A stretch of 64,000 bases of DNA from Anthopleura xanthogrammica (lineage: Eukaryota > Cnidaria > Anthozoa > Actiniaria > Actiniidae), in the NCBI GenBank assembly GCA_964019055.1, contig OZ025211.1, positions 7,628,400-7,692,399 on the forward strand. Direction: 5' to 3'. Below, piece by piece: positions 36,780 to 50,300 of this stretch. A program made the translations under genes and the position numbers. The notes under the pieces were generated by a model, which was not told where the DNA came from, did not search any database, and was given only the letters and a program-made list of their open reading frames with translations. The stretch's first letter is position 1; every line of letters begins with the position of its first letter.

Positions 36780-37090
36780 TTTTTAAGAATTAATGTTTAT
36801 AAAACATATACTTTTCATATTATGAAAAACTATACTTTAAAAGCTGAAGTGTTAAAAATTAATGTATTATAAAACATATTTGTCTGGTTATAATTATTGA
36901 AGATCCGTTCATTTTCACGGGTACTTCTAATAAACTCTTTATATTATGAAAAACTATACTTTAAAAGCTAAAATTTACACCACTGGTTGTTGAAAATTAA
37001 TGTCTTATAAAACATTTGTGTGGTTATAATGATTGAAGCCCCGTGTTTGTCCTTCGTAATAAACCTTATATGCTATGAAAAACTACCAGT
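36780..37090. repeat. Tandem repeat, unit about 125 bp
   Basis: ATATTATGAAAAACTATACT occurs near 36815 and 36940, with a variant near 37070. AATTAATGT(A/C)TTATAAAACAT and GGTTATAAT(T/G)ATTGAAG recur with the same spacing. Between two and three diverged copies. Confidence 0.6.
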
Positions 37091-39164
37091 GAGAAAAAAT
37101 ACATAGGTTGTCAGATCTCATTAGGTTATTGTTTACAGCACTGCAGGTGCGCAAGTTTCAGTGGTATAAACAGTTATAAATTACAGAAAAGTGCTTAAAC
37201 AGAGCAGGGGAAATTGTATCTTATGCATACGTCCGTATGGTAATGCTGCAAAAAACATTAATTTTATCGATATCCTGAAACAGCCTCTGAGCTGTGCAAA
37301 GTCAGTGCACGTTAGACTTTGCGCACCATGCTCCAAACAGTAAATGTCTTAAAGAAACGATTGTAAATTTGTACATTGTTGTTTTAGTCTTAAAGAAGCT
37401 GGCGCTCTGATAGTTTTAACGAGCGCATTTAAAATTTGTCACTAACACAGACAACAAAGAGCGTAAAACTCGGAACTAAGGCTTAAATTCATTTATTCAT
37501 TCATTTTTCACATTCCCATTCCTCTACCTAAATAAGGAAGAACTTGTCTCACTTGAAAGAACGCGCGCTGATAAATGTATTGGAAAAAATATACAGTAAG
37601 AGATATGCTAAAACTAATGAATTCCAAAAACATTGCTTGGAGCAGTTGGTTTTTGAAGGCAATAACCTTTTTTGAATCGAACCTCGGCGCCATCCCTGTG
37701 CGTCCTACGATTACTTTATCAGTCTGAAACCGTAAAAGGGGAAGCGCCGATAAGATCTTGTGACAGCGTGCGTTGATGGTTTTATGAACTACAGAATGCT
37801 ATTCATGGCTATCGTAGTGAATCCAAGACCAAAAATCTTTCTAAATTTATCCCTCTATTTATTCCGTATCCTTAGAAATGTTTAAAATTTCTAAGATTTG
37901 TGCACACTTTTCAACATCGAAGCCAAGAATGGAATGTTTTAGCTAGAACTAATTAAAAAAAACGATAATGTAAAAATGCTTAATTCAGGAAGCATCCAGC
38001 TATACTTACATGAAAATATCCTTGAACCTTGCAGTGGAATCAGAATCGCAATTCTTATCTAATCATCTCTTCATTTTTCGAATTTCGCCCTAAAGAATTC
38101 CTGCCGCCCTTCAAATGAAGAGTTTTGTCCACAAAGTGACGCTACGATGCAAAAACACATTTATTTTTACTCGTGACAGCACACGGAATACAGCTCTGAG
38201 ACATAGCTTCTTGTTATTAAGAAGCTGCGCTGTGATTGGCTGATTCTTACCGGTCACCTGTGTCAGTGTTTGCGATCCAGCTTTCTCCGTGACTTCTGAG
38301 AATCCCATAGCAACGCTGTCATTTATGCATTTGTTTATGTTCATTTTCTAGAAAATTTTATAAAACGAAAAAAAAAAAAGAGAAAAAAAACCGGAGAAAA
38401 TGTGAATCGAAAAGTTACTCTGAAATAGTCTTGCTAGTGGGTTTAGTATTGCGATCGACGTAAATTATTTTCGAAAATTTTAACAGTATTTTTCTCTGAC
38501 AACATCAAGTTTAACTTCTTCACATTACCTTTTTAGCAGAGGTTATTTGTTCTTCCCCTCCGTATGGCTGACCTTCATATGAACCTGTTCAAAAGCCTTT
38601 CATTTATTTTCAAATTTCAAATTTTTTTACCCTCTTTTCTTTATGCTTGTCTAGACTTCCATATATGAAAAGCTTGCCATCAGACAATAGTCATGATGAT
38701 TAGAGTTCAATTCGCTATATTTAAGATGGATTTACTTGTAAGAATGAAAAGATGGCTTAGATAGACTAGGATTATCTTTGGGATTACACGCAAAATAACG
38801 TACTAGTCAAACATCACGCAACTTTTCGAGAGCTTTATTTTAGGGCCCTCGATGAGTCATGTAGATGACAAGGCCAAAAGGCATCTAATGTAAATTCTAA
38901 TTTGAATAAAAGTCTAAGAAAATTCTTTTTTTATGATTACACTAAATTCCTTTATGGAAAAATAGGTAATAGAAAAAGTAAGAATTTTGTGTAGAATTTG
39001 CATTTATATATGCCATAGAGGCGATCAGTGAAAGACATTTTTTGGCTTCTAAAATTGATTTGAAACTGATCTGAAAAATGGAAAACTGAAACTGAACAGG
39101 TCTTCATGTCAGTTTCAAATCCTTTAAAAGTCATAAAAATATGAACCGTTTCTTCTTGTTTTGC

Positions 39165-39480
39165 GAAACTGAAAAGAAGAAAGAGTAAGAAAAGAGAAAA
39201 GAAAGGACGAGAAAGGAAGATGATTTCATTTGGGAAAAAAGAAAAATGAGAAAAGACTAAAGGAAGAGATGGAAAAGAAAGGAAAAGAAAATGAAATTGA
39301 AATGAGACAGATTGAATAAAAGATGACAAAAAGAGTAGAAAAAGGAAGAGGACGAGAAAAAAAAAGAAGGAAAAGAAAGAAAGATGAATTCATTTGGAAA
39401 ATAGGATAAAAGAGAAGAGACTAGGAAAGAATGGAGAGAGAAAGGTTAAAAAGGGAACTGAAAAGAGAGACTGAAAAAAG
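39165..39480. repeat. Purine-rich tract, about 300 bp
   Basis: The plus strand is almost entirely A and G with only scattered C and T, rich in GAAAAGAAAG-type runs. The reverse strand gives a Phe/Leu/Ser-rich open frame that is an artefact of this composition. It lies in intergenic DNA. Confidence 0.75.
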
Positions 39481-39829
39481 ACGAAACTGAAGCGCAAAAA
39501 CCGTAATTAATACTGAATATACTCAGTCTTATATCTTGGTGATCCCGAGTCCTTAACCTTAAATTCATATAGATATTTATATTGTTACATTCTAAAGTTC
39601 AACCTGGAGGTTATTTTTTATCATCACAAGTCGATCGTCTACGCATCGTCAGACAGTGTGTTGCCATAAACAGCAAAAACCCTCAGGCAAAACTTTACTA
39701 TAAACTAAAAGTTCAATACCTTTGATGTTTATAGTAACTATAAGGTCTGTTGCTAATTCAGTATTGCCACACACTAAGCCACTAAGCTGGTCTACATTTT
39801 TATAATAGAGTTTAAAATTGCATCCAGGT

Positions 39830-39936
39830 CGATTTTTGAGGACAAAACAATAGGTTTCCCATTCTCAGGAGATTGAAATTCTTTTGTTTTGTCCTCCAAA
39901 TTGAGCTGCTTTGGCAACATGTGCAAGGGGTCTTTG
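39830..39936. mobile_element. MITE, copy 2 of 3 (degraded left end)
   Basis: The right half is clear: ATTCTCAGGAGATTGAAATT, then TGTTTTGTCCTCCAAATTGAG and GTGCAAGGGGTCTTTG, matching the other copies. The left arm is reduced to TTTGAGGACAAAACAATAGG. Confidence 0.55.
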
Positions 39937-42900
39937 TAAGCACACAATTAGTTGTCGTTGCTTAGTTTGAAGCCAGTTACAGGTACACGACTCTAGTTTA
40001 GATTCTTTTGATATTTATTGCCAAACACTTTGCGGCAGGCTACTATGTAATAGCAATTTGGAATCGCTAGAAAGATTGTAATTTTAGTGGAAGTATCCAT
40101 ACGATTGTTCTTTGTCCGATGTAGTTGCTACTTTCTGCACCACATTTGGTCTACCATATGTAATAGCAATAACTATGTGTCACTTGGTACCGCTAGAAAG
40201 ATCGTATTGCATGACTGCAATGTGGAATCCAAGTATCTCATTCTAGTAATATAGTGGAACTTGTTACTTTGAAATGAACCAGGCAAGTGAGTACGTTTCG
40301 TATGGAACGACCAAAAAACCACCATGATGGCTGAATTATCTGGCTTGGATACATGTTTTCCGCATCGGATTCGATTTTTTCATTCCTAAACAGCCATAGG
40401 GCTTATCAGTCTTAGTCAGGGCATGGGTGACCCAAAGAATGAATTGTTTGGAATAAACCTGTCTTGCTCAAGGTTACGCACCCATCAAACACACAAAAAC
40501 TTGATAAAGCCAGTGGATAACAATCAGTAAACAGTCATTTTTGTTTTTTTCCCCCTGCGGATTTGCGATTTTAAGTAACCACCCTCACCCCACCACACAT
40601 ACATCTTAGGCGGCTACAAAATTCGTTAGAATTTGCCCTCTGTGTCAATTTTAAAACGCTCTAAGATAAAGAGGAAAACGTTTTTTGGTTTTCTATCGTG
40701 CGCTCTCTACTCGACTATCATTGCCGTTTAATCGATATTCCGTTAACAAACAATTTCTCATTCACCACTTTTATTGATAGCTAGTGATGATGATACGGTG
40801 CATTTATCTGTTCATATTGGATTCTGTTGAAAAGGAAGGTGTGTTTTATTACCATCATTTAGCGCGTACCAGGGAATCAATATTGTAAGGTACACCACAC
40901 TGAAAATGGTATATCGGTTGACCTGCTCATGGGAACACGCATCATTCTCCGCTAAAATGCTCTACCTATGACATCAGTTACTACAATGATGTGTATCACT
41001 GTTAAACGTATCGATCGAAAACAACCGTTGTAGAGACAGTCGATTTTAATTGACCGTGGTAATACTTCAGTGACCGTACTTGGCCACATACCACATGGTG
41101 CATCAGTAAACCCATCACTCTTCAAGACTATCAAGTCTGGAAACTGCGTTGGTAGTCCTAAGTACCAATACAAGAAGTTTATCAAGCCCCCCAAAATACA
41201 TCGTAAAATTTAGCCTTATTTAGTTTCTGCTGCAAAGCTAACACCCTCCCCCTTATTTTAATGTCAATCACGATTGGGTGTGACCATTCCATTTAGATTG
41301 CTCTTAGATTGTTCGCATCGTTGATGGGCAGCGCAGGTTAGGGCTATACCTAATATCCTTCTAGAAAATCTACCTTCCAATTTTAACTGGCTGCATCCCA
41401 TTATGATAACAACTAAATTATGTTGGTATTGTCCCATGTCACATGCTGGGGAAAATTTTTTAATTTGATTCTAGCCCTCTGTATCATCATAAGCAAGTCT
41501 GTATGGTACTTCCTGTTCGTGCCAGCAATCCATCTGGCGCGTCAACAGTCACCTTATCGCCAAGTACATCGGCACCATCAGTATTTGTATATTAATACCA
41601 TGGGTTAGTTAGTTTATGCATCAGTATGTCTTCCTGCTGATTTTATAAATGAAATTCGATCGTAATCAATTTAATTTCCTGGCTTCTTCCAGCAGAGTTC
41701 CGCAGGAATTATATTAAAGATGATAAAATGAGCGCAATAATGACTTGAAATGGCACGCAACACCTTTGTTCAGTAACATCAATTTCGTATAGTTGCAATA
41801 TTTTTTAGTTGTCGATTAGCAGGAACATAATAAAATACTCTTCTTCCACTGGATTCCAATGGAATTGTCGATAAGTGCGGCAAACAGTTATTCAGATTGC
41901 TCGTTCCACCTCTTCTATGCACATATAATACGGTATTTATATTAGGATTTAATACTAGCAAGTCTTCGCCATGCTGTACTATACAATCATTGTACAAATA
42001 ACTCGTAACCAATTCTATATACTAAGAGAAAATTTCCGGCCAGGATGTACACGTACAATAAAAGCTTAGCACGCGCACAATATTTGATTATGATCAGATT
42101 TATCAGTAGGTAGTCAGTGTAACGCTCTATATATAGTAGGTCAAAGCAGGCCGATTTAAAAAAATGGCAACTTTGCAGCTGTACGAGGGCGTGCCTCAAC
42201 GTATGGTACTTGCCAATTTGTGTAATATCATGTCCCTCGCATGTCTTTAAAAATACAACTTATCGTTTGGATCGTTATTAAACTATTTTATTATTTTACT
42301 TGCATCTTCAATTCAGTTCCTACGGATAATCCATCTTATGTCAGACATATATGTGATGCTTATTAGAGTCTTCCAAGGGATGATCCATCTTATGTAAGTT
42401 GCATATATGATGGTTTTTGGAACCCCTCTTACGTTAATTGATCGTTTGATTTCAATTTGAAACTACTATAACTGTATAATGTATATGATGACCAATAGCG
42501 ACCCCTCGACCCCACGCATAAGAGTTGCATCGTCGTATATTTGATGCTTTTATTCGATTGTTTGAATTCAATTTTAGAATACTTTTAATCAGTAAACTGA
42601 TGACCAATAAAAGCGACCCTACGCATCGTTAAGGAACCCAATTACGCCTTTTAAAGAAATAAGGCACTGCACTTAAACTTGTTTATATACAAGTAAGTTG
42701 CTTATATGTACAGGCAATGGTTCAGCTAATTTCCAATTTGATATGTGAGTTAGCCGTGCCCTGATTTATCAGCCCAGACGTTGTTTCAGGGTATCGATGA
42801 AATTTGAAGGCATCATTTAAAGGTGGTTCAATCTGAAAACCAATAGTAAAGCGACACATCAAGGCGATTCCCTCCCGATAGAAAGTTGACCATCTTTATT

Positions 42901-43681
42901 TTATTTTATAGGACGAAAATAGATTTCAGTTATCTGTGCTATCGGTGACAGAAACTTCGTCGTAACCTCTGTAATATTAATTATCTTTATTAAAATCTAA
43001 CAAGTGCATTTTTAGCTTCGCTTATTTCTCAGCCGAGATAGTTATAGATTGTCAATATTATGGTATTTTTTTTACGAATGTTAAGGTTAATGCGGCCAAG
43101 ACAGGGTAATGAAAAGGAGATTTCCTTCGTGTTTTCAGTTCTGTTTTTTCTCATTTTTCAAGATAATTTATTTAGAATCTCCAGTACGGATTTCTAATGA
43201 AATCCTGGTGAACAGTTGTCTTTTTTATTTCATTCTTCGCTTATTTGTCTCAATTTAAAATATATGGATGTCATTTCAATAATTCATGACATATCAGTCC
43301 AGTGTCCTTGAGTCGTGGAAGGAAGCGCACTTGAAAAACAGCACTGACGTGAATAATATTATACCAATCTTTCACTATATGATGACCTTTTCTACTCTAC
43401 ACAATACCATGTATATTCTAACTTCAAGAGTCTATCATCCAGAAGCCGAGATTAAAATATGTTCTTCCAGATATCAAGCGCAAAGACGAGTTCCTGTTTA
43501 CTTTAATAACGATTGGGATGAACTCTGAGCGGCATCGTGCTGTTACAGCTCTCTTCCTACTCTGTTTTGCTAATGCCGTTGATAAGATGAAATCTCTTGA
43601 GCGAAATCAAAAATATTTTTATTAGATGTTAAAAAAAGATGTTAAGAAAAGATTTTGAAAATGCAAAAGTTTTTTGTTAAG

Positions 43682-43797
<116 letters not shown>

Positions 43798-44384
43798 ACC
43801 ATTTCAAAAAATTGCAAAACTGTGATATTTATGAAATAGTCTGAAGAAGTATATTCCTGAGTTCATGTTTGAACAATAACATAAAAGTGTCTGTTTGTAA
43901 TTTTGATTTTATTATTAGAACTCTAGAATATTTTTGAAAAACACCATATAGGAAACAAGCACGCACGATCGCGATTGACGCAATTAAGCCATTTTGTAGA
44001 TGTAGAACCTTGAAAAAGTTGATTTCGAAATGCCAATAAGGATGACCTTTTTCGTATCGCACACAAAATATGACATGTTAAAAATGACCCCATATTCTAC
44101 GTTCCTTTACTATGAAAACTACTTAAATAGCCTCATTTTACTTTCAAATTTCTATTCACGCTAACAATTAACGTCCAAATAGCCAATCAGAGACGAGAAA
44201 ATGTGTTCGCATCACAGTTGATCGACTTTCTTGTTTGTCCTCAACTGCCTCACGCGTCGATCACAACACTGACAGTCCACAGTAATCCAGAACAGTAATG
44301 CAGTTCAGATCTGTTCCTCGGTCTATAGCTAACCAAGGCATCATACAGTGTAAACTATGAGAATTAAGCACAGTTCCTAACCAT

Positions 44385-47300
44385 ATGGCGAGCTTTGTCA
44401 AGCCAAGAAAAGCCTCACACCTGAGGTCAGGCCTTTCTAAATGGGAGCTTGACGAGCTGACTAAAGAACGAAGGAAAAAACTCACCAAGCAAGAGATTAG
44501 GCGTGAAAAATTTGCAGACGGTCTACGATGCCCGCTTTGTTTTTGTTTGCCCTGTGCTATAATTGCTCTTATTTTGCTGATTTTGATGGGAGTTTACATT
44601 GTACATCCTTATCAAGTCGGTAAGTCAGATATCGAGCTCTTTTTCTCTCTCCATTTGGTGTTTATTTCTTCACAAGTATACGTGCTTATTACGTCTCAAT
44701 TTAATTATTGCAACAACCCTTGCGGTAAATATTTCCCTTAGGCAAGTATGTAGTAACTATAAGAAAACAGTAGGCAAAGTTGTACTCTTACTTGAAGTAG
44801 GAATACTGTACTTTCAAACACAACCCTCGAAAATTAATTCGTCAAAGTATGCCTGAACAATTACCCATACTCTCACTTGTATCAAAACAAAGATCCTGCT
44901 CTAGAATTGTTTAGCTTTAATTGAATTCAATCAGAGAGAAAATTACAAATTGAATACACGGACCACCTAGACCGAGAACCAGTTTTCCTAGGGTAGATGA
45001 TTTATTTATGTAATATCATTTTCATGCTTTCATTAGCCGGGTAAATTGTACTTTTTTCTTGATGACTTTTATGGCGGACTTTCGTTTTAATCCATCCCAA
45101 AAAATTGAATTACTCTTTGTAAATTAACAACAAAAGTTTCGGTCAATTAGGTAACGATCGAGATATTATGCTAGCTTGCATCCTCTCGGTTACCAAGACC
45201 GATAAACGCGGTTAGTCCGAAAGGTAATCGCTGTTTTTAGGGAAGCACTTGATGGTATCGTGTGATAAATGCTAGACTCAAATTTCTTGCCTGGCTTAGG
45301 TCAGCTTAACGAATCATCTTTATTAATTCTACTGCGGCAGTTCGGAAGAAACGTGCTAGCTCTTGCGGTCATGTTTTTAGGAAAGATCCCTGAACCAGAC
45401 AAAAAATATCTTTATCAACATAATCGATAAAGTGTCGAGCGGATAATCATGTGTGTTTATGTATTATATACCGCATCAGACAACTAGGTCTACGTCTCAG
45501 AAATGTTAAATGGTTTCTTGGGTTGTGGTTAGAAATAATTGGGTCAATATAGGTGTGCGTGTTAATTATATTTATATCATCGAAGTTGAACAAATGGATG
45601 TGTCGATCGGTGCCAGATTGATGTGCGCGTTATGTTCTGTTCGCTTGATTATTTTTGCACTTCTCTCTCGGTGTAATCTAGTGTTACGATCGTATCTTCC
45701 GCCTACACATTTTTGGAATTCCGGGTTTTATAGTGGTCTTTAGAGTAATTTGAATGTCGAACGAGGCAAGTAGTTCGGAAATACATGGCTGACTATCCTT
45801 TATAGTCGAGAGATTTCTACCACGATACCATATCTTATATAGTCATTTTCTTTGTGGTTTATCTCGGCTAAGATGTCACTAATGTTAAGTGATGTACTCG
45901 CAAGTGACTTCAACCCTCGTAACCCTTCCTCTTGAATACCAGATAAACAGACAGACGCTGCGCAAAATTGATCATTTGCCGAGGATTTTGGGGTTATTTT
46001 GGCCACAGGAATAATTCTCAATGCTGAATACGACATTAATAAATACATTTGTCTTCACACAAAAAATGTTAAGTCAAAAAAAGGGTGAACTTCATATCAC
46101 GTAATCTTATTATATATTGGCTATACCTTGCAATATACTCTTAACATTGTTTACACAGTGTGTTCTTAGGGTTTGCATAGCAATTACTCTGCGTTATTGC
46201 TGATCGCAAGCTATCATCATCATTCCGTGGTCTCACGTATCATCAAATTTTCAACATCGTTTAATTTTAAAGTAGGAGTAATGGTATTGGTGGCCGACAT
46301 GACGTATATGTACTGATAAGGTACATGTGTTGTTGATTTAACGTTCAGAAAAATATGGTATTTGATAGCGCGCACGCAATTCATTTACCAGTTCGCAAAC
46401 GGTATGATTTCACTGAACTCACGTACAACGACTGTCATAGTAGAACCCTTATATTCATAGTGTTTATTAGACACTGGTCCTGTTTTAGGTTCCGTTAATT
46501 CTGACAGGCTCAGGTCAACACATTTCTTATCCACAGTATCCAGGCTGATCCTATTTTATGTCATGTTAATTTAAACAGACATCAGAAGACGGCTTTACGC
46601 AGCATGGTATTATCTGCGGTCCTTCTTCTGATGAAGAATGGTTTATCCACATGTCGTACTCATACTGTTTACCATATTACTGTAATGAAATCAGGTCTTG
46701 CGGCTACAGTAGTTACAGTTAACTGCGGCGGATATGGCTCGAGCTAAAGGGTGCGCAAACCCTTTTGCGCATGAAGCGCAAACACAAGAACAGATTTTAA
46801 TTAAGTTCGAATGGAAATTAGTGGCGTTATCTGTGCGAGACGCGCAATCAAAGGAAGCCAAGGCAAATCTTACTACCGAGATATGCTCCGACAAAAATGC
46901 GTATTACGCGTAAAGAGCTAAAACATTTCTAGTAGTCCAATGTTCCCGAAATGGGTTGTGTTGTCAAGGAAACCATTATTGTTAGCATCTTGCTTCGTCT
47001 TAATATAGCCTGCAATTGATGTCGAAATATGTCTAATTGAATAGGCCAAACTTTTAACTGAGAGCTTTTATTTTTGTCTTGACACTGTATCCGCTCTTGA
47101 TTGAGCTATTTTGCCTTTTATAGTAGTTGAGTTTAAATTATGTGACTCACGAAGTATTATTTAGAGCGCTTTTTCAAGTTTCTGAAACCCAAACAACTCC
47201 AGACGTGCACGTTTTTTTCGTTTTTGGACGCTATCCATCAAATTTACAACGGCTTAATTATAGAAGTGTTTTGATCAACGGAAGCCAAATCTCAAGCGTC

Positions 47301-50300
47301 TGGAAGTTATGGAGGATCGCAGAAACAAGAAAAGCGCTCGAACGTAACGCACATAATAACCCGTTTCCCTTTGTTTTATCATTTTAGGAAGAACATTAAC
47401 AAAGACACAATGTCGCTATAACAGAACGGAATCCCAGCGAGATTGGATAGGGTACTGCAGTCATCGGACAAATCAATTTGCACCTTGCATTAAAATCATC
47501 GTAAGTTGCCATCATGATAGCAAGTAGCTAGCGCAACATGCGCGCGGTTGCGCAGGCCTAGACATTGAAGTACGGAATAGATTATATCCTTGTGCACGCC
47601 TGTCTGTAGCAGAATTTGGAAGAGACAATAAGTTATTTCATGTCCTTTTTACACGAACCTTTCATACATTGGTTTGCATAGGGCAGTTATTCGCTTTTAT
47701 TTTAATTCTGCCTTATAGTGAATATTTATACAGTGCCAGTAAAAATGTTCAACGCACCAAAAAATTGTCCCATTGTCCGGAAACCAAGGGCGCGCTGCTT
47801 GACTTTAAAAGTCGAGAATAAAAACGCTCAGTCGGCTTGCACAAACGCGCACTTCACTGTACTAAGAGCATTCATAGCCCATCCATCTACAACCCTTTTT
47901 CCTTAATCCTAATACGAAGTTAAGGAAAAAGCTTTTATTGAGATGCGTCTCTTAAAATAAAGTAACGAAAAGGATTAAGAAAGCGAGAAAGTAAACAAGT
48001 ATGAGAGGCAGCGTTTGTATATGAAGCATAAATGATAAGGATGTAGTAGTTAAACTGAACACCATAAAGTAACTGACAAAAAGCGCGCATAATCGACGAT
48101 GCGGGTGTTGTTCGTCGGACAACATGATTTCGAATTCGGCTTCACTATTTGGGAAGCGCGGGTGGCGTAGCGGTGAGAGCGCTCGCCTCTCAACAATGCG
48201 ACCCGGGTTCGAGGCCGCCAGGCTCGGTGTCGTATAAGAGTAGAGTTTGTTGGTTCTCTGCTGTGCTTCGAGGGGTTTTCTTCGGAATCTCCGGTTTTTC
48301 TTCCCACCACAAAAATAAACTTCTATATTCTAATTCGATCTAGAAGGGCCTACATGAAAATTTCTCTGCGTAATCCTAGGAAATATGTGATTATACAGCC
48401 TACGCTTCATGAGAAATTTGTACGCATATAAGTGAATCAGGATTGAGATCAAACGTAACAAAAGCTAAAGATATAAAAATTGAACGATGCCATGACTACC
48501 ACTTCGCCTATGTCATATAACGATGGACCCAAGCCATAGTTAATGAGTCTGGTATAAGATAATCCAACCTAAGTCGGATAATATTGATATTTAACAAATG
48601 GTTTTCCTAAAGGAAAGCCTACAAAGTTCTAATCTGTTCTAAAAGGTAAGTCTAATGGAATAAAAGGGATGATAGTACGATCCACAGTGAGGAGCACTAA
48701 GACGGATAATCCACCTTTGCGCCAGTGAACACGTTATCGAGGATTATAGAGATAGAAATACACGGCAGCAAGGCAAGAACGTATTGTCGGATATTCTACC
48801 CTATAAAAAGGAAATCTCGCCCCAAACGATTATGTAATCTGCCAAGATCTTAGATTGTCTGAGATTTAATTGATTCGGAAAGCGCAAAAGAAAATAATGC
48901 CGCGGTTGGTCTATAATTAGTGTCATTAACAAGACGTCGGATTTTCGCTCAAAAGAAAAACACTGTTAATTAAATTCCCTGCTTATGTTGTTATGGAACG
49001 TTTTAGTTCGCTGTTGAGATGCGCACGCGTTTGAGAGGTCAGGGCTAGAGGTGCGCCAAGCATCATCTGCCGCTAATTATTAAAAATAGAAATATGGACC
49101 GAAAAATATATAGAGAATCGAACGAGATCATTCAGCTAATGCGATAATGGCGCACAGTTTTAAGGTGTATACGTACAAGTGCGCTAAGCATCATCTGCTA
49201 ATTTTTAAAAATAGAGAGAAATATGGACCGAAAATATGGAGAATCGAACGAGATCATTCAGCTACTAATGCGATAATGGCGCACAGTTTTAAGGTGTATA
49301 TGCACAAGTGCGCTAAGCATCATCTGCTAATTATTAAAAAGAGAGAGGAATATGGACCGAAAAATATATGGAGAATCGAACGAGATCATTCAGCTACTAA
49401 TGCGATATGGCGCACAGTTTTAAGGTGTATACGTACAAGTGCGCTAAGCATCATCTGCTAATTTTTAAAAATAGAGAGAAATATGGACCGAAAATATGGA
49501 GAATCGAACGAGATCATTCAGCTACTAATGCGATAATGGCGCACAGTTTTAAGGTGTATACGCACAAGTGCGCTAAGCATCATCTGCTAATTGTCAAAAA
49601 GAATAAGAAACCTTCAAACTAAAAAAATACGGTCTGTACCATAGGACGAGGATCAAACGAAATCCTTCATTTACTGCTTTGATATTGCGCACAGTTTAGA
49701 GGAGTAGGATGTGCGCCTAACGTAACCCACTGGATGTCAAACTAAAGCCGGTTTAACAAAAGAATAAAGACGACGCAACAGCGGACGGAGAATCGAAAGA
49801 GATTCTTCTTGTCATTGCGCACAGTTTTGTAAAGAGTAAATGAAGTTCGGCATCTGCTACTGAATTCTTAAATATGGAGTAAATAATCAGATGGATAGAA
49901 TGAATAATCTATGGAGATCTCCTAGTTAATGGTGCGTAAATAAACTGAATCACGGAGGGGAAAATGAATGTCTTCGCCTTGTTTTTCCGTAAATTAGTTG
50001 CGCTCACGTAACCGGAAAATTGTCATTATCAACCTTGTTTCTTATCCCTATTTTTCTATACTTCCAACATTACCAACCAATGAACTAACCACCATGATGT
50101 TATGTCTTCAGGTGAATTTCAATACGTCTACTGTCAAGAACGCAGAAGCAGTATTAATAGAAAATGAACAAGCTTTGGTCCACTGTAATAAGGTAAAACG
50201 AGATGTTTGTTTACTGGCTCAGCCGTTAAAAGGGCTGAGTCTTAATGTAAGAGTTCATTAAAGCACCAGGTTATCTGCCTGTTAGTGTTTTTAACCTTAA

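Noticed and set aside
38952..39329. 125-codon minus-strand open frame rich in Phe, Leu and Ser
   Set aside because: Produced by reading the complement of a purine-rich tract.
45510..45743. 77-codon open frame as an exon of the KCNMB/TipE-like gene
   Set aside because: It lacks matching splice sites and phase; the segment at 47388-47500 fits both frame and family pattern.
47127..47387. 86-codon open frame just before the cryptic exon
   Set aside because: It ends in the polypyrimidine tract and acceptor of the exon at 47388, so it is intron.
48155..48230. A functional tRNA gene
   Set aside because: The box A and B spacing is tRNA-like, but the sequence runs into a SINE body and I cannot draw a clean cloverleaf with matched acceptor stem.
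49040..49610. CRISPR-like array or repeat-protein gene
   Set aside because: The whole 129-bp unit repeats without unique spacers, in an animal intron; the frames are broken at each unit junction.
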